A DNA stretch of 64,000 bases, taken from DATACQ01 sp036555515. Its GTDB lineage: Bacteria > Desulfobacterota > Binatia > UBA9968. The notes beneath the pieces are model-generated. The model searched no databases and had not been told where the DNA came from. It was given only the letters and a program-made list of their open reading frames with translations. Below are positions 27,070 through 35,771 of this stretch, piece after piece. Position numbers and translations under genes: made by a program. The number at the start of each line of letters is the position of its first letter. Within the stretch, counting starts at the first letter, position 1. The stretch covers positions 38,746 through 102,745 of the forward strand of contig DATBLC010000407.1 of NCBI GenBank assembly GCA_036555515.1, written 5' to 3'.

Positions 27070-27552
27070 TCATTTCCGCTTCCCCTGGCTCTCCGTTAGA
27101 CTTTCGTCCAATTCCAAAATCTGGCTCTCTTTGGCCGTCGAAAGCACGACTTTAGTGACGGTGCGCGTTACCCCTTCGACGGAGCGAATCTCGCCGAGCA
27201 ATTTTTCCAAAGAACCGGTGTTACCGGCTTTTACCTTTAAAATAAAACTTTCGTCGCCGGTTACGTGATGGCACTCGAGCACGTCAGGATAGTGCAAGAT
27301 TTGCGTCGCGAAACGGTCGATATCACGCTGGTGGCCGATGGAAACACCGATAAACGCGGTGATGTCCTTTCCAACCATCTTGCTATCCAGCATTGCCCCG
27401 TAGCCCTTGATGACACCATTCGCCTCAAGCTTCTTCACTCGCTCCATCACCGCGGGCACGGAGAGATCCACTTCCTCGGCTATGTCGGCCAGCCTGGAAC
27501 GCCCGTGGGCCTGAAGTATAGATAAAATTTTTAAGTCGATTTGATCAAACAA
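27070..27552 (-). CDS. Lrp/AsnC family transcriptional regulator
   Basis: A 160-residue regulator: N-terminal winged HTH (residues 4-50, with HGRSRLADIAEEVDLS) and C-terminal RAM/ligand-sensing domain (about 65-145, with GDESFILKVKAGN). Lrp-family proteins form octamers and sense amino acids. It lies 141 bp upstream of gltB on the same strand, as Lrp-family regulators of nitrogen metabolism often do, so control of gltBD is the natural guess. The C-terminal tail after the RAM domain is basic and slightly longer than usual. Confidence 0.92.
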   Translation of the reverse strand: MFDQIDLKILSILQAHGRSRLADIAEEVDLSVPAVMERVKKLEANGVIKGYGAMLDSKMVGKDITAFIGVSIGHQRDIDRFATQILHYPDVLECHHVTGDESFILKVKAGNTGSLEKLLGEIRSVEGVTRTVTKVVLSTAKESQILELDESLTESQGKRK

Positions 27553-27971
27553 GCTAATAATTTTAGGTATTTCAACTGAATGTCTTAGTTAATTATGCCA
27601 CTTCTGGTAAAATGTCAAGTACTTAAAAAACGAAACATGTAAGATTACCTCGCAAATGTGGATCTTGGGCGGCTCCGACGAGTATTGACTCAGCGCGCCC
27701 CGGAAATGGCATGGCACGAAGAAATGAGCTGGCGTGTTAATAGGCGTTTGGACCGATGAGGTTTCGAGACCAAAATCGTTAGAGATTGTGCGGCGAGTAG
27801 GTTGCGCCTCGCGCTTCCTATCGAGCACAACTGCAGAATCCGGGTTGAACTTGAACCAGAAACTCAAAAGATAGGGGGCGGGAGAGCGGCCCCCAAGAGA
27901 CAGTCCCGTCAGCGACGTTTATATCTTGCCTTGAGGACCGCTCTTGGTGGGTGAGGGGCGGCCTAGAATCT
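27553..27971. other. 419-bp gap upstream of the Lrp gene, no gene seen
   Basis: Contains copy 2 of the 51-bp dispersed repeat and an AT-rich part just upstream of the Lrp gene (27553-27660) likely to hold its promoter. The only long frame is made of the repeat and is rejected. Confidence 0.55.
27800..27850 (+). repeat. dispersed 51-bp repeat, copy 2
   Basis: Begins GGTTGCGCCTCGCGCTTCCT and ends GGTTGAAC; 44 of 51 positions equal the copy at 20071-20121. Confidence 0.7.
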
Positions 27972-28640
27972 TTATCCTGATACTGTTTCTTGTTTTAAAG
28001 GGACGCCCGCAGGATCAAGTCCTGCCATGATCCAAGGACATTGCTGCATCAAAGAGGGGTGGTCCGACGCGAGTTTCTTAAGCAACACGCGCGCGCGCTC
28101 ATCCGCAGAATCCATCTTAATCGCTTCCAACAGCGCCCAGGCAGCTGAAGCGATTTTCCCTTGACCATGAAAGCTGATGCCAAGATTGCGATACGCACTG
28201 GGGCGCGTCCAGTTTAGGTCGAGCGCCGCGCGGCAATGCCGCTCTCCCTCATCGTAACGGCCGACCATGTTTAGACAATAGCCAAGATTGTTGCGCAGAA
28301 TATATTCAATTTTCTGGCTTCCGGGCTGCAAGTCCAGCGCCGCTCCGAAATGGGCGATGGCCTTATCCATTTTCTGCTCGTCCGTGGCGATTTGTCCCAA
28401 CGCAAGCTGGCATTGAACATGGTATTCTGGATTGCTTGCGGTGCTGAGAAAACGGCAGAGTAAAGCCTCGGCGGCGTCCGCCCGCTCTATCCCCCGATAA
28501 TAACCCACCGTAAACAGCATCCAGCGAAAATATTCGTCTTCGTCGCTGGTCGTCTCAAGCCGTTGGAGCAGCATCTTCTCGGTGCTCTGATCCTGAGGCT
28601 GATAAGCTGGTGTCGATGGCTTCTTCGTGAGGTTGTTCAT
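27972..28640 (-). CDS. tetratricopeptide-repeat protein
   Basis: A 222-residue soluble protein with about four to five TPR-like helical pairs between residues 50 and 190; clear units are NNLGYCLNMVGRYDEGERHC and the following YRNLGISFHGQGKIASAAW. No signal peptide is seen at this start; a GTG 25 codons upstream would add a hydrophobic segment, so an exported form cannot be excluded. It probably mediates protein contacts. It stands between the Lrp region and the tRNA gene with no operon partner. Confidence 0.75.
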   Translation of the reverse strand: MNNLTKKPSTPAYQPQDQSTEKMLLQRLETTSDEDEYFRWMLFTVGYYRGIERADAAEALLCRFLSTASNPEYHVQCQLALGQIATDEQKMDKAIAHFGAALDLQPGSQKIEYILRNNLGYCLNMVGRYDEGERHCRAALDLNWTRPSAYRNLGISFHGQGKIASAAWALLEAIKMDSADERARVLLKKLASDHPSLMQQCPWIMAGLDPAGVPLKQETVSG

Positions 28641-28825
28641 GGCTAATGCTAGTAGCAACTGAAGGACCAGACAGGAAAATTCTGATTTGGTACCAAAACG
28701 GCCAAAAACCACCACGGTAGGGGCTCAGAAACGGGCTGTTGCGAATTATTCGATATTGGAACGGGCGTTTGCACCCGAGCCTCAGGACTCGTTGACGCGA
28801 ATCACCCCCGCAAATGAAAAGAGGT

Positions 28826-28902
28826 TGGTGGGCCCACCTGGACTCGAACCAGGGACCAACCGGTTATGAGCCGGTGGCTCTAACCAACTGAGCTATGGGC
28901 CC
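28826..28902 (-). tRNA. tRNA with CAU anticodon, probably tRNA-Ile2
   Basis: A 77-base cloverleaf read on the minus strand: acceptor GGGCCC pairing with GGGCCC before A-CCA, D-arm AGCTCAGTTGGTTAGAGC, anticodon loop CTCATAA, T-arm GGTTCGAGTCC. CCA is encoded. The anticodon CAU fits either elongator Met or the AUA-reading Ile2 whose cytidine is changed to lysidine by TilS. The acceptor and overall similarity favour Ile2; it is not an initiator, because the acceptor's first pair is G-C. Confidence 0.93.
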
Positions 28903-28960
28903 TTGTGAATGTGAGATTTGATTTCGGCGTTTGGCCTATTCAGGCGTTTGGACTAGGGAA

Positions 28961-30820
28961 TCAGCCTTCCATGAAGGTCTTCAAGCGTTTGCTCCGGCTC
29001 GGATGCCTCAACTTGCGCAACGCCTTAGCTTCGATTTGGCGAATACGTTCGCGGGTGACGGTAAACTTTTGCCCCACTTCTTCCAGCGTGTGGTCGGATC
29101 TTTCGCCGATACCGAAACGCATGCGCAGAACCTGCTCCTCACGCGGCGTCAACGTCGCCAAAACCTTACGGGTTTGCTCCTGTAAATTGATATTGACCAC
29201 GGCATCCGACGGCGTGATAATCCGCTTGTCTTCGATAAAATCGCCAAGATGGCTGTCTTCCTCCTCGCCCACCGGGGTCTCGAGAGAAATCGGCTCCTTG
29301 GCGATCTTCAATACCTTGCGAACCTTGTCCAACGGGATCTCCATTTTATTGGCGATTTCTTCCGGGGTGGGCTCGCGGCCAATCTCCTGGACCAGATAGC
29401 GCGAAGTGCGGATCAGCTTATTGATGGTTTCAATCATGTGCACTGGAATACGAATGGTTCGCGCCTGGTCGGCAATAGCGCGGGTAATCGCCTGTCGGAT
29501 CCACCAGGTCGCATAAGTGGAGAACTTGTAGCCGCGTTGGTATTCGAACTTGTCCACCGCCTTCATGAGGCCGATGTTCCCTTCCTGAATCAGGTCGAGA
29601 AATTGCAGTCCTCGATTGGTGTATTTTTTCGCGATGCTGACCACGAGTCGCAGGTTGGCCTCGATCAATTCCTTTTTTGCGAGATTGGCGTTGGTTTCCC
29701 CTTCGACAATGGCGCAAACACGCCGCTTGACTTCTTCGGTCGGCATTTCGAGTTCTTTTTCGATCTGGCGAACATCGCGCCGGGCATTCTTGATATCCTC
29801 GGCCATCCGCAAAATCGCATCATGCCCCATGCGCAGCTGGCCCGAAAGCCGCTGCCAATCTTTTTTGCGGCCGTTCATATTGGAAACCATTTTGACGATC
29901 TCCGGCCCGGGCTTGCCGCTTTTCTGCTCAAAGTCCTTAACCCGCCGCTCCAACGACTGCATCCGCTCCATGGCTCTCTTCAATCCTTCGGCTATGGCTT
30001 CCGTCTGCTTACGATTGAGCTGCAACGCTTTGAGTCCGGCGACGATCTTGTCTTGGAGTCTTGCCAGACTGGCCACAAGCGTTTCTCGTCGCCGGGCTGA
30101 GATCCGTTTACCATCTAGTTGCTTGTGAATCTTGTCGCGCTCATTCACGGTGCGGCGGATTTTGCCGATTTGTTCGAGCAGCCGCCGCTCATGGATTTCA
30201 TCGTCGTCGAGAGATTCGGAATCCTCCTCCCCTTCGTCTTTAATGATTTCACGCACGCGGATTTCATGATTAGCGAGCTTATCGCCGAGCCCCAGGATAT
30301 AGCTGAGTGCCGGCGGACTGGTGAGCACTTCGTGAAGGACCTGATTCTCGCCTTTCTCAATTTTTTTCGCAATTTCGACTTCGCCTTCACGGCTCAGGAG
30401 TGAAACGGTCCCCATTTCCCTGAGGTACATGCGCACCGGATCTCCGGTCTTCCCCACGGCATCGCCGTCACCGTCAGTCTCATGTTCCTTTTCGTCTTCG
30501 TCATCGTCTGAAATTTCATCACCGCCTCCGCCCAGCGTAACCCGCTGGTTGGAGTCCACCACTTCGATATCCATCTCACCGAAGATGGACATGACATCTT
30601 CGATCTGGTCGGGCGAAACCGCCTCGGCGGGAAGCATGTCGTTGACGTCGTCGTAGGTCAGATAGCCCTTTTCCTTGCCCAAGTCGATGAGCTTTTTGAC
30701 CTCCTTGCTGCTCTCTTTTTTACCGCCACGGCTGCTGGCGGGCTCAGCCACCGCTAACGCGACGGCATCTTCGGCGCGAGTTTTTGGCGATCTTGTTGAC
30801 GTTTTCTTACGTCTTGCCAT
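28961..30820 (-). CDS. rpoD: RNA polymerase primary sigma factor
   Basis: A 619-residue sigma-70. Region 1.1 is at the N-terminus, a long acidic non-conserved region spans about 90-130 and beyond, region 2 holds DLIQEGNIGLMKAVDKFEY and YATWWIRQAI, region 3 holds PTPEEIANKM, and region 4 ends with TVTRERIRQIEAKALRKLR, the -35 recognition helix. The length and full set of regions mark it as the housekeeping sigma factor. AAAGGA precedes the ATG. It overlaps the end of dnaG by 67 bases and is last in the rpsU-to-rpoD run. Confidence 0.97.
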   Translation of the reverse strand: MARRKKTSTRSPKTRAEDAVALAVAEPASSRGGKKESSKEVKKLIDLGKEKGYLTYDDVNDMLPAEAVSPDQIEDVMSIFGEMDIEVVDSNQRVTLGGGGDEISDDDEDEKEHETDGDGDAVGKTGDPVRMYLREMGTVSLLSREGEVEIAKKIEKGENQVLHEVLTSPPALSYILGLGDKLANHEIRVREIIKDEGEEDSESLDDDEIHERRLLEQIGKIRRTVNERDKIHKQLDGKRISARRRETLVASLARLQDKIVAGLKALQLNRKQTEAIAEGLKRAMERMQSLERRVKDFEQKSGKPGPEIVKMVSNMNGRKKDWQRLSGQLRMGHDAILRMAEDIKNARRDVRQIEKELEMPTEEVKRRVCAIVEGETNANLAKKELIEANLRLVVSIAKKYTNRGLQFLDLIQEGNIGLMKAVDKFEYQRGYKFSTYATWWIRQAITRAIADQARTIRIPVHMIETINKLIRTSRYLVQEIGREPTPEEIANKMEIPLDKVRKVLKIAKEPISLETPVGEEEDSHLGDFIEDKRIITPSDAVVNINLQEQTRKVLATLTPREEQVLRMRFGIGERSDHTLEEVGQKFTVTRERIRQIEAKALRKLRHPSRSKRLKTFMEG

Positions 30821-32544
30821 TCTAGCGTCCTTTCTCGCTTCGCTTGCTCATCTTTTTTTTCTTCAGCGGCACGAATCGCTACGCGTAGGTTCTGCCGGAC
30901 GTTTTTCAAGTGCTTTTGGCGTAGAAAATTAAGACAATCGGCCGCCGCCTTGGCGCACTCGGACTCCGCGAAACTCTCACCCTCAAGCGCGAGCGCGGCA
31001 ATATCGGACGCTTTGTCCGGCGCGCAGTACTGCGCAATTCGCTCCACATCGACCCTACCATGTTCTTGCCACTGGCCAGTGATCAGGTCAACAGTGTCAC
31101 GCCAGGCATCGCCAATCCACTGCCGCGATTCGGGCTCACTTTGAAATTCGCGAACGATCGAAGGGTTGCGCAACATCAGACCTATAAGCAACCGCTCGGC
31201 GCGATCGTCGCGGCTCGGTGCGGACGTTGGCTCTGGCCGTGCAACCGCCGTGAAAGCTCTTGCCGCGCGACTCTCCCTTGGACGGCGCAACAATTCTTCG
31301 CGGACTCCGAGAGCGTCCACCGCGCGGCGCACGAGCAGATCCGCTTCAAAGGGGTTATGGATTTTCGCCAGCAGGCGGCTAATCTCGGAAGCGGTTTGGC
31401 TCTTGCCCTCCAGCGTCGCGCCGTGGCGTTCTGCGAGCCAGGAAAAATAATAGTCCGCTAAAGGAACCGCTGCGCCGATGACGTTTTCGAGCGCGGCTTT
31501 GCCATGCTTGCGCACATAGGTGTCGGGGTCTTCGCCTTTGGGCAAAAACGCCCCCCGTCCCAACAGACCCGCCTCGACAAAAATCTCGAAGCTGCGCGCA
31601 GCCGCTTTACCTCCCGCTTCATCACCGTCGAAAAGCGCGACGATATTCTTCGTATAACGCGCCAAGGCGCGCAGATGGTTGGGCGTCAGCGCGGTCCCTA
31701 GAGTTGCAACCGCGTAATCGACCTCGTGCTGAGCCAGCGCGATCACATCGAGGTACCCTTCCACGACCACCGCAAGATCGGTTTTGCGAATGCCTTCCTT
31801 CGCCTGGTGCAGGCCGTACACGGTCGCCCCCTTATGGAATAGCGGCGTTTCGCTGGAGTTCAAATACTTCGGGAGTCCTTGATCGAGCACGCGGCCGCCA
31901 AAACCCACTACCCTGCCGGCGGCATCGGTGATAGGGAATATGAGACGGGCGGAAAATTTCTCGTAAACCCGACCGGGGTCCCGTTGCCCCATGAGTCCAA
32001 GGCGCAGCGCATCTTGGACCGACATGCCTTCTCTTTTGAGCATATCGGCTAAGCCCGACCCGCCGCTGGGCGCGTAACCGATCATAAATCGGCGCGCCGT
32101 TGCGTCATCGACGCCACGCGCTGTTAAGTAGGCAAGCGCCCTTTTCCCCTCGGGATGGCTCCCCAGCATCTTTTGATAATTGATTGCCGCCCGCTCGTTG
32201 ATCCGGTATAGAGATTCGCGTTCAGTAGTCTGGCGCGACGCCGCCCCCCGCCCACTTTGCTCGATGACAATGTCGTAACGCTTAGCAACTCGCTCCACCG
32301 CCTCCGGAAAGGAAAGCTGGTCAATCTGCATTAGAAATTGAAAAATACCACCCCCCATATTGCAGCCGAAACAGTGGAAAATGCCCTTTTCCTCACTCAC
32401 CGTAAACGAGGGGGTCTTTTCCGAATGAAATGGGCACAGCCCCATATGATTGCGGCCGGCCTTTTTTAAAGTTACGTAATCCGAAATCACTTCGACGATG
32501 GAAGCGCGGTCGCGGACTTGGCTGATTGTCTCTTGCTTGATCAT
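30754..32544 (-). CDS. dnaG: DNA primase
   Basis: A 596-residue primase making RNA primers for replication. The N-terminal zinc ribbon is CPFH with CFGC; the RNA polymerase core has the Toprim signatures VVEGYLDVIAL and DGDEAGGKAA; the C-terminal DnaB-interacting helical region follows after about 430. Order CvpA-dnaG-rpoD on one strand resembles the macromolecular synthesis operon. Its last 22 codons run into rpoD, an unusually long overlap, with a basic tail (KRERTLEWQDVRKRQQ) not typical of the helicase-binding domain. Confidence 0.96.
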   Translation of the reverse strand: MIKQETISQVRDRASIVEVISDYVTLKKAGRNHMGLCPFHSEKTPSFTVSEEKGIFHCFGCNMGGGIFQFLMQIDQLSFPEAVERVAKRYDIVIEQSGRGAASRQTTERESLYRINERAAINYQKMLGSHPEGKRALAYLTARGVDDATARRFMIGYAPSGGSGLADMLKREGMSVQDALRLGLMGQRDPGRVYEKFSARLIFPITDAAGRVVGFGGRVLDQGLPKYLNSSETPLFHKGATVYGLHQAKEGIRKTDLAVVVEGYLDVIALAQHEVDYAVATLGTALTPNHLRALARYTKNIVALFDGDEAGGKAAARSFEIFVEAGLLGRGAFLPKGEDPDTYVRKHGKAALENVIGAAVPLADYYFSWLAERHGATLEGKSQTASEISRLLAKIHNPFEADLLVRRAVDALGVREELLRRPRESRAARAFTAVARPEPTSAPSRDDRAERLLIGLMLRNPSIVREFQSEPESRQWIGDAWRDTVDLITGQWQEHGRVDVERIAQYCAPDKASDIAALALEGESFAESECAKAAADCLNFLRQKHLKNVRQNLRVAIRAAEEKKDEQAKRERTLEWQDVRKRQQDRQKLAPKMPSR

Positions 32545-32552
32545 GCCTACAG

Positions 32553-33086
32553 TTACGCGGCTCGCAAAGCCATCAAGGCGCGGGCTTCACCGGGGTCATT
32601 GATAAAGATCTTCGCTTTGCCAAAACGGATCAGACCATCGGCGAGACGGGCCAGCGGCGATACGAGATAAGCGTTATCGAGCTTCGCGCGCGCCGCCGGC
32701 GGCACGAGCGTCGTCGAAGTAAGGGCAAAAACTACTAGCGCCTCAAGCGCAGCCCCTTTGCCGACCCCGACCACAACACCACCCAAGCGATTGACCGTTT
32801 GCAAGAACAAGACTTTCGCCGAACGATGCAGCAGCCAACCGACCACATTGAACAAAAAATAGATCAGGAAGAAGCAGATCAGGAAGACCACGGCTTTGAC
32901 AATGATCGGCGCGGCATTCCAATGGGTGGCGACAAGGATGGCAAGCGGCTCGGAGTAACGGGACGCCCCCACCAACCCAGCAGCTAATCCAAGCAAAGAA
33001 AACGCTTCCCGGAAAAGTCCGCGAAAATAGCCCCTGAGCCCGAACAGAAGCAATACAACCAGCAGGGTTAGATCGATCCAGTTCAC
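32553..33086 (-). CDS. CvpA family inner membrane protein
   Basis: A 177-residue protein with four hydrophobic helices in the first 120 residues, beginning MNWIDLTLLVVLLLFGLRG, typical of CvpA/colicin V production proteins. Family members matter for envelope function and bile or acid stress in enterobacteria; role here is unknown. It starts with GTG and ends 8 bp before dnaG, so it belongs to that operon. Confidence 0.88.
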   Translation of the reverse strand: MNWIDLTLLVVLLLFGLRGYFRGLFREAFSLLGLAAGLVGASRYSEPLAILVATHWNAAPIIVKAVVFLICFFLIYFLFNVVGWLLHRSAKVLFLQTVNRLGGVVVGVGKGAALEALVVFALTSTTLVPPAARAKLDNAYLVSPLARLADGLIRFGKAKIFINDPGEARALMALRAA

Positions 33087-33317
33087 TCGTGAGGACCACC
33101 AACCGAGATTAACGACGGGAGTACGAAATTATCAAGCGAACAAGAATTTGGCACCACAAAATGCACGGTTGGCCTATTCATGTCGATCGACGGCGCGGGT
33201 GAACCTAATGCCGCTCGCTGGCGGCGACAGCGCACGGATCATCGTATCACGCGCCTTGAACTACATAACCTTGATTAGCCCTCTCCGCCAACGAGGGCAA
33301 CTATAACCGTGCGACCA

Positions 33318-33764
33318 TTATCTGCCAAGCAACGCCTTGGCCAATTCGTTTACTCTTTTGCCGTCTGCTCGGCCGCTGACCTTCGGCATCACATGCTTCA
33401 TGACTTTGCCCAGATCCTGTGCTCCAGTTGCGCCGACCTCAGCGATGCTTTCGCGGATCAAAGATTGCACTTGTTGTTCCGTGAGGGGCCGCGGTAGATA
33501 CGCCTGCAGGATCTCAAGTTCGGCCTCTTCTTTGCGCGCCAAATCATCCCGGCCGCCTTTGCGGTAAAGTTCGATGGCCTCGCTGCGCTGCTTGCTGAGA
33601 GTTGAAATGACCTTTTGAATTTCTTCCGAGCCAAGCTCCTTGCGCACTTTGATTTCTTCGTTATGAACCGCCGCCAATAACAGTCGCAAAGTCGAAAGTC
33701 TTATCGTATCGCCGCTTTTCAGCGCTGCTCTGGCGGCGTCCTGGAGTCCGGCTTTTAGTTCCAT
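33318..33764 (-). CDS. GatB/YqeY domain protein
   Basis: A 148-residue single-domain YqeY protein, homologous to the tail domain of GatB, with STLRLLLAAVHNEEI near the N-terminus and LPRPLTEQQVQSLI in the middle. Such proteins bind tRNA-related targets; a precise function is not established. It lies 22 bp after rpsU, the frequent rpsU-yqeY-dnaG arrangement. A 231-bp gap separates it from cvpA. Confidence 0.92.
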   Translation of the reverse strand: MELKAGLQDAARAALKSGDTIRLSTLRLLLAAVHNEEIKVRKELGSEEIQKVISTLSKQRSEAIELYRKGGRDDLARKEEAELEILQAYLPRPLTEQQVQSLIRESIAEVGATGAQDLGKVMKHVMPKVSGRADGKRVNELAKALLGR

Positions 33765-33786
33765 TGTTTCCGGCGTATGCCTACGA

Positions 33787-33981
33787 TTAAAAAGTATGGC
33801 GCACTCGACGCATCGCGCGCTTTTTCGCCGCGATCGCTTTTTTCTTTCTCTTGACGCTCGGCTTTTCGTAATGTTCCCGCTTGCGTAATTCCGCCAAAAT
33901 GCCTGCCTTTTCGCACAGTTTTTTGAAACGACGAATGGCGCTTTCGATGGACTCGTTTTCGCGAACTCGAACTCCGGTCAT
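33787..33981 (-). CDS. rpsU: 30S ribosomal protein S21
   Basis: A 64-residue, strongly basic protein with the S21 pattern: GVRVRENESIESAIRRFKK followed by RREHYEKPS-like and a lysine/arginine tail. S21 helps the 30S subunit start on structured mRNAs. It is first in the rpsU-yqeY-cvpA-dnaG-rpoD run and has a good sigma-70 promoter and a G-rich ribosome site upstream. Confidence 0.95.
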   Translation of the reverse strand: MTGVRVRENESIESAIRRFKKLCEKAGILAELRKREHYEKPSVKRKKKAIAAKKRAMRRVRHTF

Positions 33982-34285
33982 AAAATAAGCTCACCCCCAA
34001 TCACCACGGGCCGTTGCCAACGTTTGATTTTAACCGAATTCCGAATCAAGTCAAGTAATTACATTGAAGAACGAGGCGTTTTACGAATCGCGGCTGCCAT
34101 TGAATGACCCGCGACACCATGAAATTGAGCCTGAGTAACGGAAATATTCCCATGCGGTAGCAATCGAGTGCGAGCCCTGCGGATCGGGGCTTTAACTTGA
34201 GTCGGTATATCGCCTTCGCCCCAGCAGCCACACCCCTTGGATTGACATCGTTCAGTCATTCTTTCGCGGACAGTGATACTGCCTG
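33982..34285. other. 304-bp gap between rpsU and the glycerophosphodiesterase gene
   Basis: Carries the rpsU promoter near its left end. The remainder receives the end of the long carotenoid transcription unit; I see no gene, and no strong stem plus T-run terminator. Confidence 0.5.
34027..34054 (-). promoter_or_regulatory. sigma-70 promoter for rpsU
   Basis: On the minus strand TTGACT (34049-34054), a 16-base spacer and TAAAAT (34027-34032) give five of six matches in both boxes, 46 bases upstream of the rpsU ATG. Confidence 0.65.
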
Positions 34286-35005
34286 TCAGAGTTTTCTTAA
34301 CCGCTCGGGAAAATCGGAAATGATCCCCTGGACTCCAAGAGACGCAAACTTCTCGATTTCGATGAGATCGTTTAGTGTCCAAATATAAATGTCGAACCCT
34401 TCGTCCCAGGCCCGATGGAGAAAGTCGCGCGACGCCAGTTCCTTCTGCACGTGAATGGACCGGGCTCCCAAGCCGATGGCCGCGGCGATTGGATCCTCGC
34501 GCACGCCATTGCCGAAGATCACGCCGATACGTGCCTCCGGCGCCAACTCACGCACGCGTCGCAAACAGTGGTAATCGAAGGACGACAGAATTACCCGGTC
34601 CAGATAATCGAAATGGCTGATCGTGAATAACAGTTTAAGCTCGATCCCGGTGGACGAGGCGGAAAACTGCTTGATGTCGATACAGAAACTGGCCTGGCCG
34701 TTGATCAGCGCCAAGACCTCTTCGAGGGTTTGAATGCGCTCGCGGCAAAAACTTTTTCTGCGCCAGCTGCCAATGTCGAGTTTTTTGAGTTGATCCAAAG
34801 ACCGTTGGCCAACCGTGCCGCCTGCTTTCGCGATGCGCGAGAGCGTTTCGTCATGAAAAACTACGACGTGACCGTCACGGCTAAGCTGACAATCCAGTTC
34901 GATCATGTCAGCGCGTGCTTCGATGGCTTTTTGAAACGCCAAGCGAGTGTTTTCAGGAAACCACCCGGACGCTCCGCGGTGAGCGATTTTGGTAAACCTC
35001 GGCAT
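34286..35005 (-). CDS. glycerophosphodiester phosphodiesterase
   Basis: A 239-residue GDPD-family TIM barrel. Catalytic signatures are IAHRGASGWFPENT (His/Arg/Glu) and the metal-binding ELDCQLSRDGHVVVFHDE. It hydrolyses glycerophosphodiesters to glycerol-3-phosphate and an alcohol. With no signal peptide it is the cytoplasmic UgpQ type. It follows tlyA by 16 bp and is the last gene of the run that begins with the TIGR01777 epimerase. Confidence 0.93.
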   Translation of the reverse strand: MPRFTKIAHRGASGWFPENTRLAFQKAIEARADMIELDCQLSRDGHVVVFHDETLSRIAKAGGTVGQRSLDQLKKLDIGSWRRKSFCRERIQTLEEVLALINGQASFCIDIKQFSASSTGIELKLLFTISHFDYLDRVILSSFDYHCLRRVRELAPEARIGVIFGNGVREDPIAAAIGLGARSIHVQKELASRDFLHRAWDEGFDIYIWTLNDLIEIEKFASLGVQGIISDFPERLRKL

Positions 35006-35021
35006 CGCCTCTCGAACGTGA

Positions 35022-35771
35022 TCAGTCAGACTTTCCCGGCAGACTCAAATGGATCAAAAATTCCTTGTTGCCTTTGGCACCCAACAGTGGCGACTCGATG
35101 ACCCCATGCCTGTGAAAATCGAGGCCGGCGGCGGCATGTTCAATTTCTTCGACGACGCGCCGGTGATCGTCCGGCGAGCGCACCACGCCGCCTTTGCCGA
35201 CCTTTCCTTTACCGACTTCGAATTGAGGTTTTATCAGCGCGACCACTTCAGCTCCCGGCTCAAGCAGTATTTTCACCGCTGGGAGTACCAGCTTAAGCGA
35301 GATAAACGAGACGTCGATGGTTGCAAGATTTACGCGGGACGGAAGCGAGCCGATGTCGAGAAATCGAATATTGGTCTTTTCGAAAACAACCACGCGCGGA
35401 TGGTTTCTCAGCTTCCAATCCAGCTGGCCGTAGCCCACATCGACCGCATAGACCCGCGCAGCGCCATGCTGCAACAAGCAATCGGTAAACCCGCCGGTGG
35501 AAGCGCCGACGTCAAGGGCGATTTTGCCGCCGACGTCGATTTTAAATTCTTGAAGGGCTTTTGCCAGCTTGACCCCGCCACGGCTGGCATAGGGCGCGGG
35601 ACTAAACTTAAATCGTATCACCGCGCCGGCATCAACGAGACTTCCCACTTTCGTAACCGGCTGGCCATCGACCAACACCTCACCGGCCAAGAGCCGCGCC
35701 CGTCCCGCTTCGCGGCTCGTGACCAGGCCTCGCGTCAGCAATAGTTTGTCTATGCGCTCCCGCGTTCCCAT
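35022..35771 (-). CDS. tlyA: TlyA family rRNA 2'-O-methyltransferase
   Basis: A 249-residue protein: N-terminal S4 RNA-binding domain (RIDKLLLTRGLVTSREAGRA) and C-terminal FtsJ-like methyltransferase with the SAM motif ALDVGASTGGFTDCLL. Mycobacterial TlyA methylates C1409 of 16S and C1920 of 23S rRNA; shorter forms act on 23S only. It overlaps dxs by 22 bp and has GGAGG just before its ATG. The dxs-tlyA adjacency is common in bacteria. Confidence 0.93.
   Translation of the reverse strand: MGTRERIDKLLLTRGLVTSREAGRARLLAGEVLVDGQPVTKVGSLVDAGAVIRFKFSPAPYASRGGVKLAKALQEFKIDVGGKIALDVGASTGGFTDCLLQHGAARVYAVDVGYGQLDWKLRNHPRVVVFEKTNIRFLDIGSLPSRVNLATIDVSFISLKLVLPAVKILLEPGAEVVALIKPQFEVGKGKVGKGGVVRSPDDHRRVVEEIEHAAAGLDFHRHGVIESPLLGAKGNKEFLIHLSLPGKSD

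Noticed and set aside
27589..27867. 92-codon minus-strand frame
   Set aside because: Runs through the 51-bp dispersed repeat and an AT-rich promoter region; no ribosome site and no protein-like composition.
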